Assembly: GCA_958510875.1 (NCBI GenBank)
Contig: OY294070.1
Coordinates: forward strand, 48,822,078-48,886,077
DNA length: 64,000 nt
Direction: 5' to 3'
Origin: Endomychus coccineus
Taxonomy: Eukaryota; Arthropoda; Insecta; Coleoptera; Endomychidae
Positions 33,553-45,478 of the stretch are shown here, one piece after another. Position numbers and translations under genes: made by a program. The notes under the pieces are model-generated. The model saw nothing but the letters and a program-made list of their open reading frames with translations, did not search any database and was not told the origin of the DNA. Within the stretch, counting starts at the first letter, position 1; every line of letters begins with the position of its first letter.

Positions 33553-34819
33553 ACCCGTCCATATCTGAGCATTTTACGCGCAAATTCACTCAAATGAATA
33601 CGCTCATTAACGATCAAAATTTTGAACAGTTCAAAACACGTAGTAGACATTTAACAGAATAATCGTGTTTTGTTTGTTCGAAATGGGATAAAACTTACAA
33701 CTTCGTCGTATAATATAACATTATAGCATAACGTAGTTCTCTCATGGTAGAATGCATGAGATATGAGAATGCCAAAGAGATATAAATGGGATATCATTTC
33801 AATGCATTTAACTCGAGATTTTATATAATACTCCATCATTACGTTAGCATTGTTATTGAAATAATTACGAGATGTTTTCATGAAAATTGAAATTTAAAAC
33901 TACAGATCATACGCACGCATCGAGTGTTGTTTGGATAACCTCGGAGTATGTTTGCCAGGTATTATACCATTTTATGCCGAAACCTAGTTTAAATTTGTTG
34001 TAAATTAGATTGCACGAGGTGGTTTGGCTTCCGATCAAGTAGACAGTATTACCACACCGCATTACTCAACTTTTATCTTTGGCTACCCGCATTGGCGATG
34101 TTGTCACGCTACATTATTTGGGAGTAAATATTTCGCATAAACCAAAACCGACACTTTGTACTCACGGATGTAGTCACGAGCTGTTTAGCTTCATATTCCT
34201 GTATCGGTTTAAGCTGTTGTTTCAACAAATGAAAATATGAGAGATTAATATAGTATAGAAGAATAGCTCAAAAATAGTATCCTATGATGTGGGTACTTTT
34301 TTTTTCTGCTGTATAATTTTCAAATATTAGCCTAAATTAATACTTCATTTATAGAAATATGTTGTCATAAACAAATTTCAGCTTTTTGCTATGTATGAAC
34401 TTTCTACTTATCGAATTGTAAAGTGTATGAGTTATCAACTAAAGCTACATGTAAAATTAAGTTCTCTTTAATATACAATTCAAAACTAGAGGTGATATAA
34501 ATTGAGGGATAGGAGTAGACAATGGTTTGGTTTATTTACAAAATTGTTGACAACAAGTGAATTAGAAATATCGATTTGGTTATTTAATGTTATATTATTG
34601 TTTTTGAATATTTTGAAATTTCTATGGATTCTAGGATAATAATTTTATTTCCTTTGTCCTGAATATGCAAGATATCGAGATCCAGCGTGCAATTATGATT
34701 ACGTTACAATAGACGGTTCACGTAGATATAGAGTTTATAGTTCTATAGATTCTCGAATGTTGGTCCTTACGTGCAAGTCATTGCAGCCATCACACCTTAG
34801 TCTAAAATGTCCAGATTTT
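33553..34819. other. No gene recognised
   Basis: AT-rich intron; nothing supportable. Confidence 0.5.
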
Positions 34820-36245
34820 TTTTCTATTGTTTGACACTGGAGGAAAACTTTTAATGATTATAATTTTTCTTGAAAGTTTGGAGGTTATAGGCATTAGAAA
34901 AGACTAGGCAAAGAGTTTCATAACTTCGCCGTTCGATAGACAAATGAAGTCTGGTAGGAAGATGTTCAGCAGGTCTCGAGCTTGACAATGAAGAGGTGTA
35001 GTCCCGTCATGGAATAAAAGACGAGATTTCTGATGAACACCGACCATGGGAAACATACAAAATGGAGAGATCGCCCACCTTTCTACGATGTTCTTGAGAT
35101 GTCAATAATTTCGTAACAATCCAAGATCTATGTTTGAGAGCTGAACTTTAAACATGTGAACAGTACTCCAGGACAGGTCGAACCTGTGCTTTGTAGATTT
35201 TGAGGTGCTGCTGGGATGTAAGTAAGTAGTTAATACTTCTGCAACCACCACATCGAGTGATCTATCTGAGAGAAAATTCCATAGTAAGCGACAAAGCTGT
35301 GACGGCAAACCATATGACGGAAATTTCCTAAGAAGTCCTTGGTGCCACACTCTGTCAAATGCTTTGGAGACATCCAATGCTACAGCTAGAAATTTCTCAT
35401 ATTTTTCAATACATTTCAGCCGTACATGTGTTATGTAGGAAAGCAGGTCCCCTGTTGATCTCTGCTGACGAAAGCCATATTTCCGGTCATTCACGATAGT
35501 GGAGTTCTCTAGGTACTGGATGAACTCGATGTTGATTGCTTTCTCCATCACTTTAGAGATCAAAGATAATAGTGCAATAGGTCTATAATTATTAGGAAGG
35601 GTCTTCTTTCCTTTTTTTGGAATTGGTTCGACTTTAGCTGTATTTCAGGAGGAATACCAAGTTTGTATGAAGGGGTAAACATCTTTCAGAAAACTGGTGT
35701 TAATTCTGGCGCACATTCCTTGAGAACCACAAGTGGAATTCCGCCTGACCCCATAGCCGTTATACTACGATTCAGATCAAACAAAATGCACCTAATTGTG
35801 AGTCGACGAAAAACAATTTTAGGCATATGACTATCGATGGCAGTAATATTAGGAGGGTCCTTTTGTGGATCCAAAGAGAAATTTGCCATTCCAGCAAAAA
35901 GGTTGACTTTTTCTTGTGATATAGTAACCATTGCGTCATCATCTTTGGTTAGGGGAGAAATGAATTGGAACTGAAATTTCTACGAATTGCTTTAGCGAAA
36001 GTCCAAAACGAACGGGAGCCATTCGGGCATTCGACAAGCTTTGATCTTATTTTGGCCTTATATGCTTCTCTCGAAGCGTTTATTGTTTGATTGCAGATAT
36101 TTTCGACTTCAACATATTCTGTGCTGTTCTCTAGGCATGTCTTCCCGCACCAACGATGGTGCTGTTTGATTTTATTGAACCATGTTTCACTAGATGATGA
36201 TTTGTTGGTATGGGGCATATACGTTTTCATTCCTAGCCTCATAAT
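34820..36245 (-). mobile_element. LINE-A: reverse transcriptase and 3' end
   Basis: Minus strand, order from 36245 downward: KIRSKLVECPNGSRSFWTFA, then GSGGIPLVVLKECAPELTPV (RT fingers), MEKAINIEFIQYLENSTIVN, YGFRQQRSTGDLLSYI, and ALDVSKAFDRVWHQGLLRKF, in which D and FD form RT motif A. PSQLCRLLWNFLSDRSLDVV follows. The VPQGS and YADD part is missing: after about 35230 the frame jumps to the 3' region. Ends at a T-rich stretch (34820), the inverted A tail. Frames are broken at several places. Confidence 0.82.
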
Positions 36246-36865
36246 ATCAATATGATAAACTTATTTAATGGGAAAATAATATACTTTGGATTGGCACCTT
36301 TTTTATATTCAGTATTTCTGGTCCCATGGAAAATATTCTTGCACCATTCCCATCAGTGTGTTGATTTTCAAAAGAAAGCTATTATTTGGATTTTTGACGT
36401 AGTAAAGGATGGTTTTATGAGTAGTACTATCTATGAGTTTGGTTAATTTGCAAGATTACTGACCATTTCGATTTTTTGACATTTCTATTACAGGGACGTT
36501 CGTTAGACCAGGAAAAATTCTGATTTTTTTATAGTTGATCAGAGTTATGTATATGCAATGTTCCAAATGGAAATGTCTGGAATGAAAGTAAAAAGAGGCC
36601 AATTTAAAAGTGCTCTTACACGATTCAAAACATTTTTGACTATAATTGACAATAAACAATTAAATGATGAACTTTGGATGGTTTTGGTGCTCAATTGTTG
36701 GAAATTCATATCTACTTTCAATAAAAAATACACTTGTAATAAATTTTCCCAAACTTTGTTTTTATTAATCAAAACGTGCCCTTATCAAACAATGGTTTAT
36801 TCCTTAAATAATAAAATTAAGATTAAGAGGGAGGGGATGAGTAACGTGTACAGTGGGATACGAGG
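36246..36865 (+). mobile_element. Insert between LINE-A halves: BEL/Pao gag start plus Penelope-like 3' piece
   Basis: 36254-36672 is a diverged copy of 40830-41210. It includes MKVKRGQFKSALTRFKTFLT and IIDNKQLND, similar to the N-terminal gag region of BEL/Pao elements. 36673-36865 is instead similar to 47655-47870, the 3' flank of Penelope-like element 2 (CTTATCAAACAATGG). It is flanked by about 115 bp of LINE-A sequence present on both sides (36125-36245 and 36866-36979). Confidence 0.6.
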
Positions 36866-37920
36866 ATAGGTTCCCGCACCAACGACAGTATGCTGTTTGA
36901 TTTTATTGAACCTTGGTTCACCAGATGTGATTTGTTGGTATGGGGTATAAAAGTTTTCATTCCTAGCCTGACAATATCTGAGATCTCTTTGGCACATTGC
37001 GTTGGGTAATCAGATTCAAAACATACACATCTTCAAGGGAACTCGGAGAAAAACATGCGAAGACCATCCCAGTCGACGGAGATATAATGCCAAACTGTGC
37101 GTGGAGGTGTTGGATTGGTTCGTGGAGTGATATAGAGACAAATTGTAGTGATGAGAGAATGGTCAGGGTTTTTCAATGGTGCACGGACTTTCGCTATGAT
37201 ACGGATCTGAATTGTTGTGAGGAATAAGCGTATTGGCATAATGATAGTTGTTATCATGGATCCGTGTTGGTTCATTAATTAACTGCTCGAGACCATAGGT
37301 AATGGCGAAGGCCTCAGCCTGTCGTCCTGGGAACTTAAGCTAAACGTAGTTGTGAACGTTGAAATCCCCCATGATGATAATTTCAGCTGCTGAATAATTC
37401 TGTTGAATGAGGTCGAGTTTCAGAGAAAGAAATTTAAATATTTCACCATGAGCTGGTTCATTTGGTGATAAATATAGACAGCAGAGTAATTTCGTCTGTT
37501 TGTTATCAAGCTTGAACCACATTACATTACATTCTTGTGGTTCTAGATTCTTCTCTCGGTGGCTTGAGATATCATTTCTGTAATAGAGACAGATACCTCC
37601 TTTGAATCATAAACGAGTGTGGAGCTAGTAGCCAGGGTAGACACATAGGTCGTGTTGGTGGATGGATTTGCCTGCGTCTCAGTTAAGGCCAGTACGTCTG
37701 GCTTGTATGTAGGTGGTAATAAACATCGTTATGTTTTTACTGAGACCTCTGATGATACACAGGTCTATCTTCAAATTTACATTTTTCAATGTTCAATCTC
37801 ATCGACCACCCTTCGCCCAGGAATCCGAATAGAGAGGTATTTTTCTTGTGGAGTATTTTACTCTGGCTTCATGAAAAACCTGGAATGGATAAAATGTAGT
37901 TTTGGGTAGAGCAAATGGGT
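36866..37920 (-). mobile_element. LINE-A: apurinic-type endonuclease domain
   Basis: Minus-strand translation gives ALTETQA (about 37680), GGICLYYRNDI, VMWFKLDN, CCLYLSPNEPAHGE and IIIMGDFNVHN (37340-37522), the metal-binding endonuclease blocks of non-LTR elements. Further downstream come SLITTICLYITPRTNP and RTVWHYISVDWDGLRMFFSE. Frame breaks occur between blocks. The 3' limit repeats the sequence at 36125-36245. Upstream to 38090 may be LINE 5' region but has no clear motif. Confidence 0.8.
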
Positions 37921-38163
37921 ATGAGGGTGAGACCTGAAGCATCTACCAATGAAACATGGCGTTGCCCACTTCACAGCATCTTGTCGATGTGGTGGTGTAC
38001 CACCGGGCGATGAGGAAAACATCTACCACCTACGTTATTCTTTTAGTCGCCTTTTACGACAGGCAGGATTTACCATCGGGAAATTTGTCTTTAATATTTT
38101 TTGAATAAGAAACGCATTTAATTTGGTTTATCCATGGTAAGGTCTCTTCTAGTCTAGATCAAT

Positions 38164-38554
38164 CAGTAGTAACACTACAAACTAACAGTTCGTGACAGCT
38201 ATTTCGCTCTCTCATGGAGCTTATCATCGGAACGAGTATTATTTGTTATGTTGCTCAATTATAATTAAGTCCAGATTATGAATAGTATCACTGACAGAAT
38301 GCCAGAGGGATTCTAGCGCCATCTATCTCCGAGTATATGTTCCATTAAGAAATTTCGAGCGCAAAATGGCGCTTCTCAATCGAGAAATCTATCAGTCAGT
38401 GTTGTACATTCTTAGAATTTTTAGTGGAACATCTACTCTTAGTTGGGGTTAGCTATTTTTGTTCTTCTCTGGCATTCTATTAGCCGTTCTGCTGATGATC
38501 TCTATGCGAGAGCGAAAGAGCTGTCTAGAAGGGTTAGTTTGTAGTGTTACTAGA
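38164..38554. repeat. Inverted repeat with CACTACAAACTAAC ends
   Basis: GTAACACTACAAACTAAC (38173 on) and its inverse near 38535-38554 continue inward with GACAGCT.TTTCGCTCTC and its complement. A diverged relative without the CACTAC end is at 52720-52925. Possibly a non-autonomous DNA element; CACTA-like wording is only suggestive. Confidence 0.55.
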
Positions 38555-40263
38555 ATAGAATATTACCACTATGTCTCTTTCTCTGGTGTGATTTAACGTA
38601 GTATCACACTCAATGTGTTAGAAGTCAAAATAGTTTTTAATCCTTTTTAACTGTTTTTGACACATGAAATGATATGAAAATTTGTAGAGGAGGGGGTTGT
38701 TTGGCGGAAACCGCAAAAGTTATTTACAATAAAAACATGTTTTTATCCTCCAAGAAAATATGTCCGATATGTCAGAAACCGACAAAAATATTTTGCTTCA
38801 ATTTCAGGTGCTATTAACAATTGATAAACAACTTATAGGGTCAATGACAATATTTTGTCCTAAAGAACATACAGCTGCTCGACCTATTCATTATATAAGA
38901 GAACTATTGATGACTCAATGACTCACTAGCGAAATCTCCAGAACTATAAAGCCAGCAAACTTGAAATTTGGCAGGGATAATACACCCGATAGCAAAATAT
39001 TATAATAATACAGTATGAAACAAAAAAGTTGAGTTTTAGAACGTAATCTATCCCTGCCAATTCTAATAAACTTTCAATGTCATAACATGAGTATAATTTG
39101 ACGTATTTCCGCGTCCTTATCTGTTTCTAATCATTTGCAATACGTCTAGAAAATCAGGGCGAAACCATTGGGTGAATGCTAGTATTTATGATATATTTTC
39201 ATCGAATTATTGAAAGGATACAACGGTTTTGATTGTCTTCTGAATATTCAGTCAAATTATTTAATATCAGAGACAATGGAAATATGGGATATGGGTTCAT
39301 GCTGTTGATGTCCTGTACATCACAAACCTTGAGTTAAATCGTTGAATCGATTTTGAGGAAACTTATTATTGTTAATAAATTTTGTGAAATTTTTATAAAC
39401 TGATCGTTAAAAGAGAATACTTGTTTTTGGATACCAAGAATATTGACGTAAAATTACTAATTCCTAAAGGCATAGATTTAGTCAATTTATCTTTATTCTT
39501 TACAATCTAAATCATCATATTGATGTGATTGGAGAGTCTTTAGTTTGAGGCTTAACTTTATTATTCCTTAAGCAAGTGCATCAAATACATACATGTGACA
39601 TAATTTAATGCCGAAAACCTGCCTTAAGTTAAATATGAGAGAATTTAACAATCTCAGGTGAATTCTGATTAGAAAGATAATGTTTCTATAATAGTTAATT
39701 TCTACGAGTGTAAAATTTATCAGCTATTTTCATAATTGCCAATATTTTTTCCCTCAGATTTTCAGAAGGCGCAGAAAGGTAAAGTTATGCAAGATATTGT
39801 TGAAATATATAGTAGGCTCTACATAAATGTGCTTGCCATTTGCCCAAAATCCTTTTACTCAAACGTTATCCTGAACAGGTACCCATTTTCGATTATCTAT
39901 TATAGTTAAGTAGCTTTTTAATTTTCATCTTATTGAATAGACCTAACCTGAAGGTTGAAAATATGTTTGTGAATATAACAGTAGTTAGTTCTTATTGCCA
40001 ATTGTGAAGAACAGGCCGAGGAAGAGATTGTTCAACATTGTTTTGAAATATGTAATAATATTGGAGAGAGAAAATTAGGGAGACGGAATGAGTGTGAGAG
40101 TACTTGGGTGAGAAAGGAATTAAGTCATTGATCCATTCACTTGAAAACCATATGTCCAATATTGAGGAAACTTCTGCTGCTGCAGATGTTTTAGGCTAAA
40201 CATTGTTTTTTTGGGTACTTCATACCAACAGGGTTTTCCGGAGCGAGATTTGTTCGAAAGGGT
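38555..40263. other. No gene recognised
   Basis: AT-rich. A GCCAGCAAACTTGAAATTTG phrase at about 38948 resembles wording common in arthropod repeats, but no family can be assigned. Confidence 0.45.
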
Positions 40264-40823
40264 GCGAAAGGGAAATCATATTGTACAGGGATTAAATACT
40301 TATAAATTGTGTCGGAGTCCTCCTGAGAACCTGCCTTTCAGCGATTATCCGAAATTTTTGAAAAACTTCTGAAGGGCGAGTATGGAAAAATCTCGATTCT
40401 GGTCGGCATCATCAATTTAGATGAAACTTGGCTTCAATAAGTTTCCGATTATGGGAAATTCGAATCAAATATCAGTTTTAACCTTGGATCATGATTAATC
40501 AAGATTCAGATTATAGTCGAGACCCTAAATTCTGTTCATCCAATAAACAGTGGCCTTAATAAAATCATGTTGTACATGGATTAAATACTTATAAATTGTA
40601 TCGGCGTTCTCCTGAGATCCTGCTGAATTTCAGCGATTATCCCAAGTTTTTGGAAACTTTCGATTTTTGCAAAATTTCACAAGGGTTAGTATAAAAAACT
40701 CCATTGTGGTCGGCATCATCGATTCTGATGAAACTTGGTTTCAATACGTTCCCGATGATCAGAAATTCGAATTGAACATTAGTTTTAACCTTAGATCATG
40801 ATTAACCAAGATACTGAATTCAG
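40264..40823. repeat. Two diverged direct repeats of about 250 bp
   Basis: 40270-40515 and 40560-40823 share GATTAAATACTTATAAATTG, CAGCGATTATCC, GGTCGGCATCATC and GATCATGATTAA in the same order. They lie directly before the BEL/Pao gag fragment, so they could derive from its leader or LTR. Confidence 0.6.
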
Positions 40824-40829
40824 CTTATT

Positions 40830-41610
40830 TAATGGGAAAATAATATGCTTTGGACTGGCATCTGTTTTATATTCAGTACTTCTGGTCCCATGAACAATAT
40901 TCTTGTATCATGCCATCAGTGTGTTGATTTTCAGAACAAAGCTATATTTTGGATTCTTGTAGTGGTAAGAGTGATTTATTTGTTCTTATGAGTAGTACCT
41001 ACTATGAGTTTGGTTAATTTGAAGGATTACTGACAATTTCTATTACAGGGACGTTCGTTGTTACTCCAGGAAAAATGCTGTTTTTTATAGTTGATCAGAA
41101 TTATGTGTATGCAATCTTCCAAATGGAAAGTAAAAAGAGGCCAATTTAAAGGTGCTCTTACACGATTCAAAACATTTTTGACTTCAATTGACAATAAACA
41201 ATTAAATGAAGAAGTCATTTTTCAATTACAGAGAAGATTAGAAACAATTGAACCTATTTTATTTGATGAATTACAATGACAATTAAAGATTAAATTGGTA
41301 TAGAGGCGAATCAGAATGAAGAAATGATACGATAAGAGTTTGAAACAAATTGTTATGTACCTGTAAGTAGAGCTAGAACAATCATCAGTCCATTTCATGA
41401 ACATAGAATACACAATACTAGAATTACTTCTCCTAATAATCAATCTTCAAGTTCTCCATCAAACGTAGTCATTGCTGATGATGATGAACAGAGTGTTGTT
41501 CACAATCGTATGTATCCTTGTAATGGTTCAATTGATAACATTGACAGTGGTGCGAGATCTGATTTACATAAAGTGAAATACCCACCTATACGTTGACCAA
41601 CTTTCAGTGA
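40830..41610 (+). pseudogene. BEL/Pao-type gag N-terminal fragment
   Basis: Plus strand: KVKRGQFKGALTRFKTFLTS, then IDNKQLNEEVIFQLQRRLET and IEPILFDELQ. After a frameshift come IREFETNCYVPVSRARTIIS, VVIADDDEQSVVHNRMYPCN and KYPPIR*PTF. The order (helical N-terminus, Y.PVSRA, then K.PPI.LPTF) is that of BEL/Pao gag. It breaks off where the Penelope-like element begins. Inactive. 40830-41090 is the shared leader also found at 36254. Confidence 0.6.
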
Positions 41611-41763
41611 ATCTTATAGTATAGTAGCTCATCCGGCAAACGTTGTTCTGCCCAAAAATATGAATTTGAGCCAAATCATACCGCAAATACACATTTTCGT
41701 AAATATCTACTCCAGCGCCATCTACCGTCTCCTTTTTTGTAACATACATACGCTTATTATTTT

Positions 41764-41807
41764 CGTCTTTATGTATGTTTCGGTCTCACGACCATCATCT
41801 GAACTTA
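41764..41807 (-). ncRNA. Decayed hammerhead-like motif in the left pseudo-LTR
   Basis: The inverted counterpart reads CAGATGA-TGGTC-GTGA-GACC-GAAA followed by CATACATAAAGACG. Stem II and GAAA are kept; the core U is changed to A (CAGATGA) and the 5' stem I strand is lost, so it should not cleave. Confidence 0.5.
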
Positions 41808-43252
41808 AATCAATGTCTAAAACGGGATTTCTTAGAACTAATTGCATCAGCACAAAGCATCCTTATCGCACCAATTTCAATTAAAAATGTCCACGTCGCC
41901 AAAACGAACAAAAACACGAGTAATCGAAATTGTAACGCATCAATGTTCCAAGTATATGAAATGTATCGAGAATCCACTGCTTAGCAATATTCTTACTAAA
42001 TACGAACACATGTCAACAAAGTCTGTATACGACTGAACCCAAAAATATAACGCTCAAGTATCTACTTTTGAACCAGATGTTAAAGATTTATGAGGTAATA
42101 GAAAAATGTTGTCAGACCTTATTAGAAATATTGATATTCAAGCATTCTACCTAAAATATACTTTTAACATTACAAAGACGCCTGTAGGAATTTATAAGGA
42201 TTTTAATTAATTAAGTTAGTATAAATCTGACTTAATGATGAACGTCTGTTCTATGATTTACAGATTTGGAGTCACGTTTCAAGTGAATCATCTCCATAAT
42301 AGATCCTTTATAATAATTGGTTTCTTTAGTTAAACTATTAATACATAAAAAAAATAATGTTGTAAGCGAATTGATAGTTATAATCAAAACAATGTTTGCC
42401 AAGTACAGTGGAATTTTCTAAGTTATGTTTCTTGTACTGTACTTATGGCCATACATTCTTTTTTGTAAATATTGTTTAAAAATTTCTGTATGAGTCCCGT
42501 TGCATTCTAAACAATTTAATTTGAATACTGTGTGGGTTTGTTTATCTTTAAGTATTAAAGGTTTTAGATTTAAGAAATATTTCCCGACGCAGTTACTAGG
42601 TTTATGCGGAACATTTATATCAAACTTTTTTGAACAATTCTTAAATTTCTCCGAGGTCTCCGGAATGTATCGTAATGTTATAAAATCTGCATTACCGTTT
42701 AAGTTTTTTATATATGACGTTTCATTACAGATTATGTTTATTCTTTCTTTAATGATGGGATTGAAAAATGTTTTTGGGTAGCCATTCATTTCCAGTGTAT
42801 TATCATAGAACAAATAGTCAGTCATCAAGTCAGATTTGTACAAATTTAATTAAATAAAACCCTTGCAAATTCCTACATGCGTTTTTATAATGTAAAAAGT
42901 ATGTTTTAGGTAGAATGCTCAAATAGTAATATTTCTAATGAGGTCTGACAACATTTTTCTATTACCTCATAAATCTTTAACATCTGGTTCGAAAGTAGAT
43001 ACTTGGGCGATATATTTTTTGGTTTCAGTCGTATACATACTTTGTTGACATGTGTTCGTATATTATAAGAATATTACTAAGCAGTGGATTCTTGATACAT
43101 TTCATATACTTGAAATATTAATGTGTTACAATTTCCATTAGTCGTGTTTCTGTTCGTTTCGGCGACGTGGACATTCTAAATTGAAATTGATGCTATAAGG
43201 ACGCTTTGTGCTAATACACTTAGTTTTAAGAAATCCCGTTTTAGACGTAATA

Positions 43253-43296
43253 CGTCTTCTGATGATGGTCGTGAGACCGAAATGTACGTAAAGACG
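43253..43296 (+). ncRNA. Hammerhead-ribozyme-like motif in the right pseudo-LTR
   Basis: The order fits a type I hammerhead: stem I strand CGTCTT, core CTGATGA (43259-43265), stem II GGTC-GTGA-GACC, core GAAA (43279-43282), a very short stem III with TGTAC loop, cleavage triplet GTA (43288-43290), then AAGACG, fully complementary to CGTCTT. One extra T (43266) sits between the core and stem II. Hammerheads with tiny stem III are established for Penelope-like elements. Confidence 0.6.
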
Positions 43297-43312
43297 AAAA
43301 TAATAAGCATAT

Positions 43313-44702
43313 GTGTTAGTGTGACTTATTTCCCGAAAATGTATATATAATTCATACCTGGGTCAAGAATCAGAACATTAAAAATATCAAATCTTCCTTC
43401 ACAGATAGATGATAACTTGGATATACATTTTTACAGGAAAAATGCAAAGAACACTGCAATTGTCATGAAAATATTGACTTATGCTAAATGTCTACTGAAC
43501 ATTTTAATAACTTTAGTCCATATAGTCACGGTCCCTGTTATATTCGAGTTCGCCTTTGAACTTGAAGCCCTTGTTGGATCGTTCACACCGGCAAATGTTT
43601 GTGAAAAGGATGATAGTTACGAGGTATAAACAGCAAAATATTATGCAGTTTTACCTCTTTAACCGGCCTGCGATCTGGATACAAAGGATCTTGAACAATA
43701 AACACCAAATTAGCAGGTCTTTCTTTTTTCTTTTGATGCGGACATATTGATATTGATGTCATCGAATCGAAAATACCCATCCAGACTCTCCTAGTAAAAA
43801 ATGGAATATGGTTTATCTTTACAGAATCTCAACCACCTTATGTCTAACTAATTCACCTGCAATCGCCCCCAAGTAATTACTTTGCAATTTGTCACTACTC
43901 AGGGTTAACCACCTTGTAGCATTTCCGGGAACATTGATAGTTCACATTTTTGGAATTTTTTCCCGGTATAATTTTTCCACTTCTGTTCACATACGCGTTT
44001 CCTTTATACCTTTCACCTGAATTAACAGCCCTCTTCCATTTCCTTTCATCCCTTGTTTTTTTCTTCTTCTGTCATCCACCACATTGTGACCTTCATTTTC
44101 TTTCTGACGAATATCTGGCTCGACATCACTGTCGAAGACCTCTTTCAAATATTCTAAAATGAACAAAACATTTCAGGAGTCATTCAGTATAAGTCAATAT
44201 AAAAAATCAAGCAATAAAATTAATGCAGTTCTAATTGATTTTGTAAAAATTTAGTAGCAAATCTATTCTAAGAAAATTTGTGATAGCAATTTGAGTATGA
44301 CAAAGGTAATTGTTTTAAGAACATTATGCGTACCAAGGAACACGATTTTTAGGTTATTACTTACCTGAATCTGAAAGATCAATGTTTTTACTGTGCAGCA
44401 AACACTAAATATTAGTCTTATGCCACGAATGACAAACAGCTTTTTGAAGATGTTGACTTACACTGATTGACGCAAATTGTTTCATTGTCATCTGTCTTTT
44501 AAGAGAGTGAATTGTGATTAAGTCAACTGAAAGACAGAACTTTTGCATTCATTTAATGGAAAACGATTTATCATCGAAATTGCAACGAGAGCTCATTTTT
44601 GTTGAACATTTGTTCTATAATGTCTGAATCAAGAAGTCTCACACAAAGAAACTTCATGAATATAATTGAAGCTCACAATACATACTCCAACCAACCTCGT
44701 AT
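43313..44702. other. No gene recognised
   Basis: The open frame at 43417-43629 is hydrophobic but has no family, no splice context and no conservation clue. Rest AT-rich. Confidence 0.45.
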
Positions 44703-45478
44703 TACATGTGAGGTGAAAAGTTGCTGAAAAATGAAACAAAAAATGGTTTATTTAGTCAAAACTTATTTCATTTCTCAACATAATCTCCTTGAAGCCCGAT
44801 ACACTTCGTCCAACTTTTTATAATTTTTCGATCCCCTCCACATAATACGTTTTCGTCATTTCTTTAAAATAGGCGCTGGTTTCAGCGATGACCTCATCGT
44901 TGTACCCAAGTCTCTTTCCGCCGAGCCAGTTTGGAAATAGATAAAAATCGCAGGGGGGCAAATCTGGAGAATATGTTGGATGACGAACCATTTCGTAGCG
45001 CAATTAATGCAATATTGCTATTGCGACTGCAGACCTGTGCTCTGGTGAGTTGTCCTGGGGGATGAGCACTTTTTCGTGCACTCTGACTCGCTTGCTTTCG
45101 ATGGGTGTCAAAACAGAACTGAAAATTTTAATGCGTTCTAGTTAAAGATGGTACATCACAAATTTTACATGGGATTATGGGGTTTTCTGATATTAAATCA
45201 ATCCCATGATAATTAAAACTCCTCGTAAAAATGAAGTGTCAATATGCATATTTATTATTCAATACAATTCAATTCCAATATCTTTCCTATATCAAAATTC
45301 ATCTCCACGGCAACCTGCCTCCGCTAGCCAAGATCCTAGATATCCTTCTCCCCTCGTTCACCGATACTTCTCTGCCATAGAACCTTTGTCATCGAATTAT
45401 AATTAAGGGACGCCACAGGATATTCAATTGTGGCGCCATCTGTTTTATTTTTCAGGAACTTTTCACATTGGCCAAGTA
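44703..45478 (-). mobile_element. Mariner copy D, internally deleted and interrupted
   Basis: Ends TACATGTGAGGTGAAAAG and CACATTGGCCAAGTA. Minus codons 44818-45003 give MVRHPTYSPDLPPCDFYLFP, LGGKRLGYNDEVIAETSAYF and KTYYVEGIEKL, i.e. the C-terminal third with the last catalytic Asp. The N-terminal two thirds are deleted. Within the 5' leader, about 250 bp of unrelated sequence (roughly 45178-45420) is inserted before GTGGCGCCATCTG. Confidence 0.82.

Larger units (their letters stand above)
41750..43312 (-). mobile_element. Penelope-like element 3 with inverted pseudo-LTRs
   Basis: Arms 41750-42238 and 42823-43312 are inverted copies. Between them and running into both arms, minus-strand codons 42418-42843 read FITLRYIPETSEKFKNCSKK, DINVPHKPSNCVGKYF and VFKLNCLECNGTHTEIFKQY. 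That matches the Penelope-like layout Y.P..SE.......I.VAHKP.. followed by VYKI.C..C...YIGET of the GIY-YIG nuclease, though here YIGET is degraded to THTEI. Further codons toward 42240 match the end of that domain. The RT is missing: the 5' side was replaced by the inverted pseudo-LTR, a layout known for this class. Confidence 0.75.

Noticed and set aside
38173..38554. Firm assignment to the CACTA/EnSpm superfamily
   Set aside because: Only the CACTACAAAC wording supports it; no 3-bp target duplication and no transposase.
41035..41050. TTTCTATTACAG as a splice acceptor for a PRODH exon
   Set aside because: The following frame is BEL/Pao gag, not PRODH, and the same sequence occurs at 36480.
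43417..43629. 70-codon hydrophobic open frame as a host exon
   Set aside because: No recognisable family, no PRODH similarity and no convincing splice borders; such frames are expected by chance.
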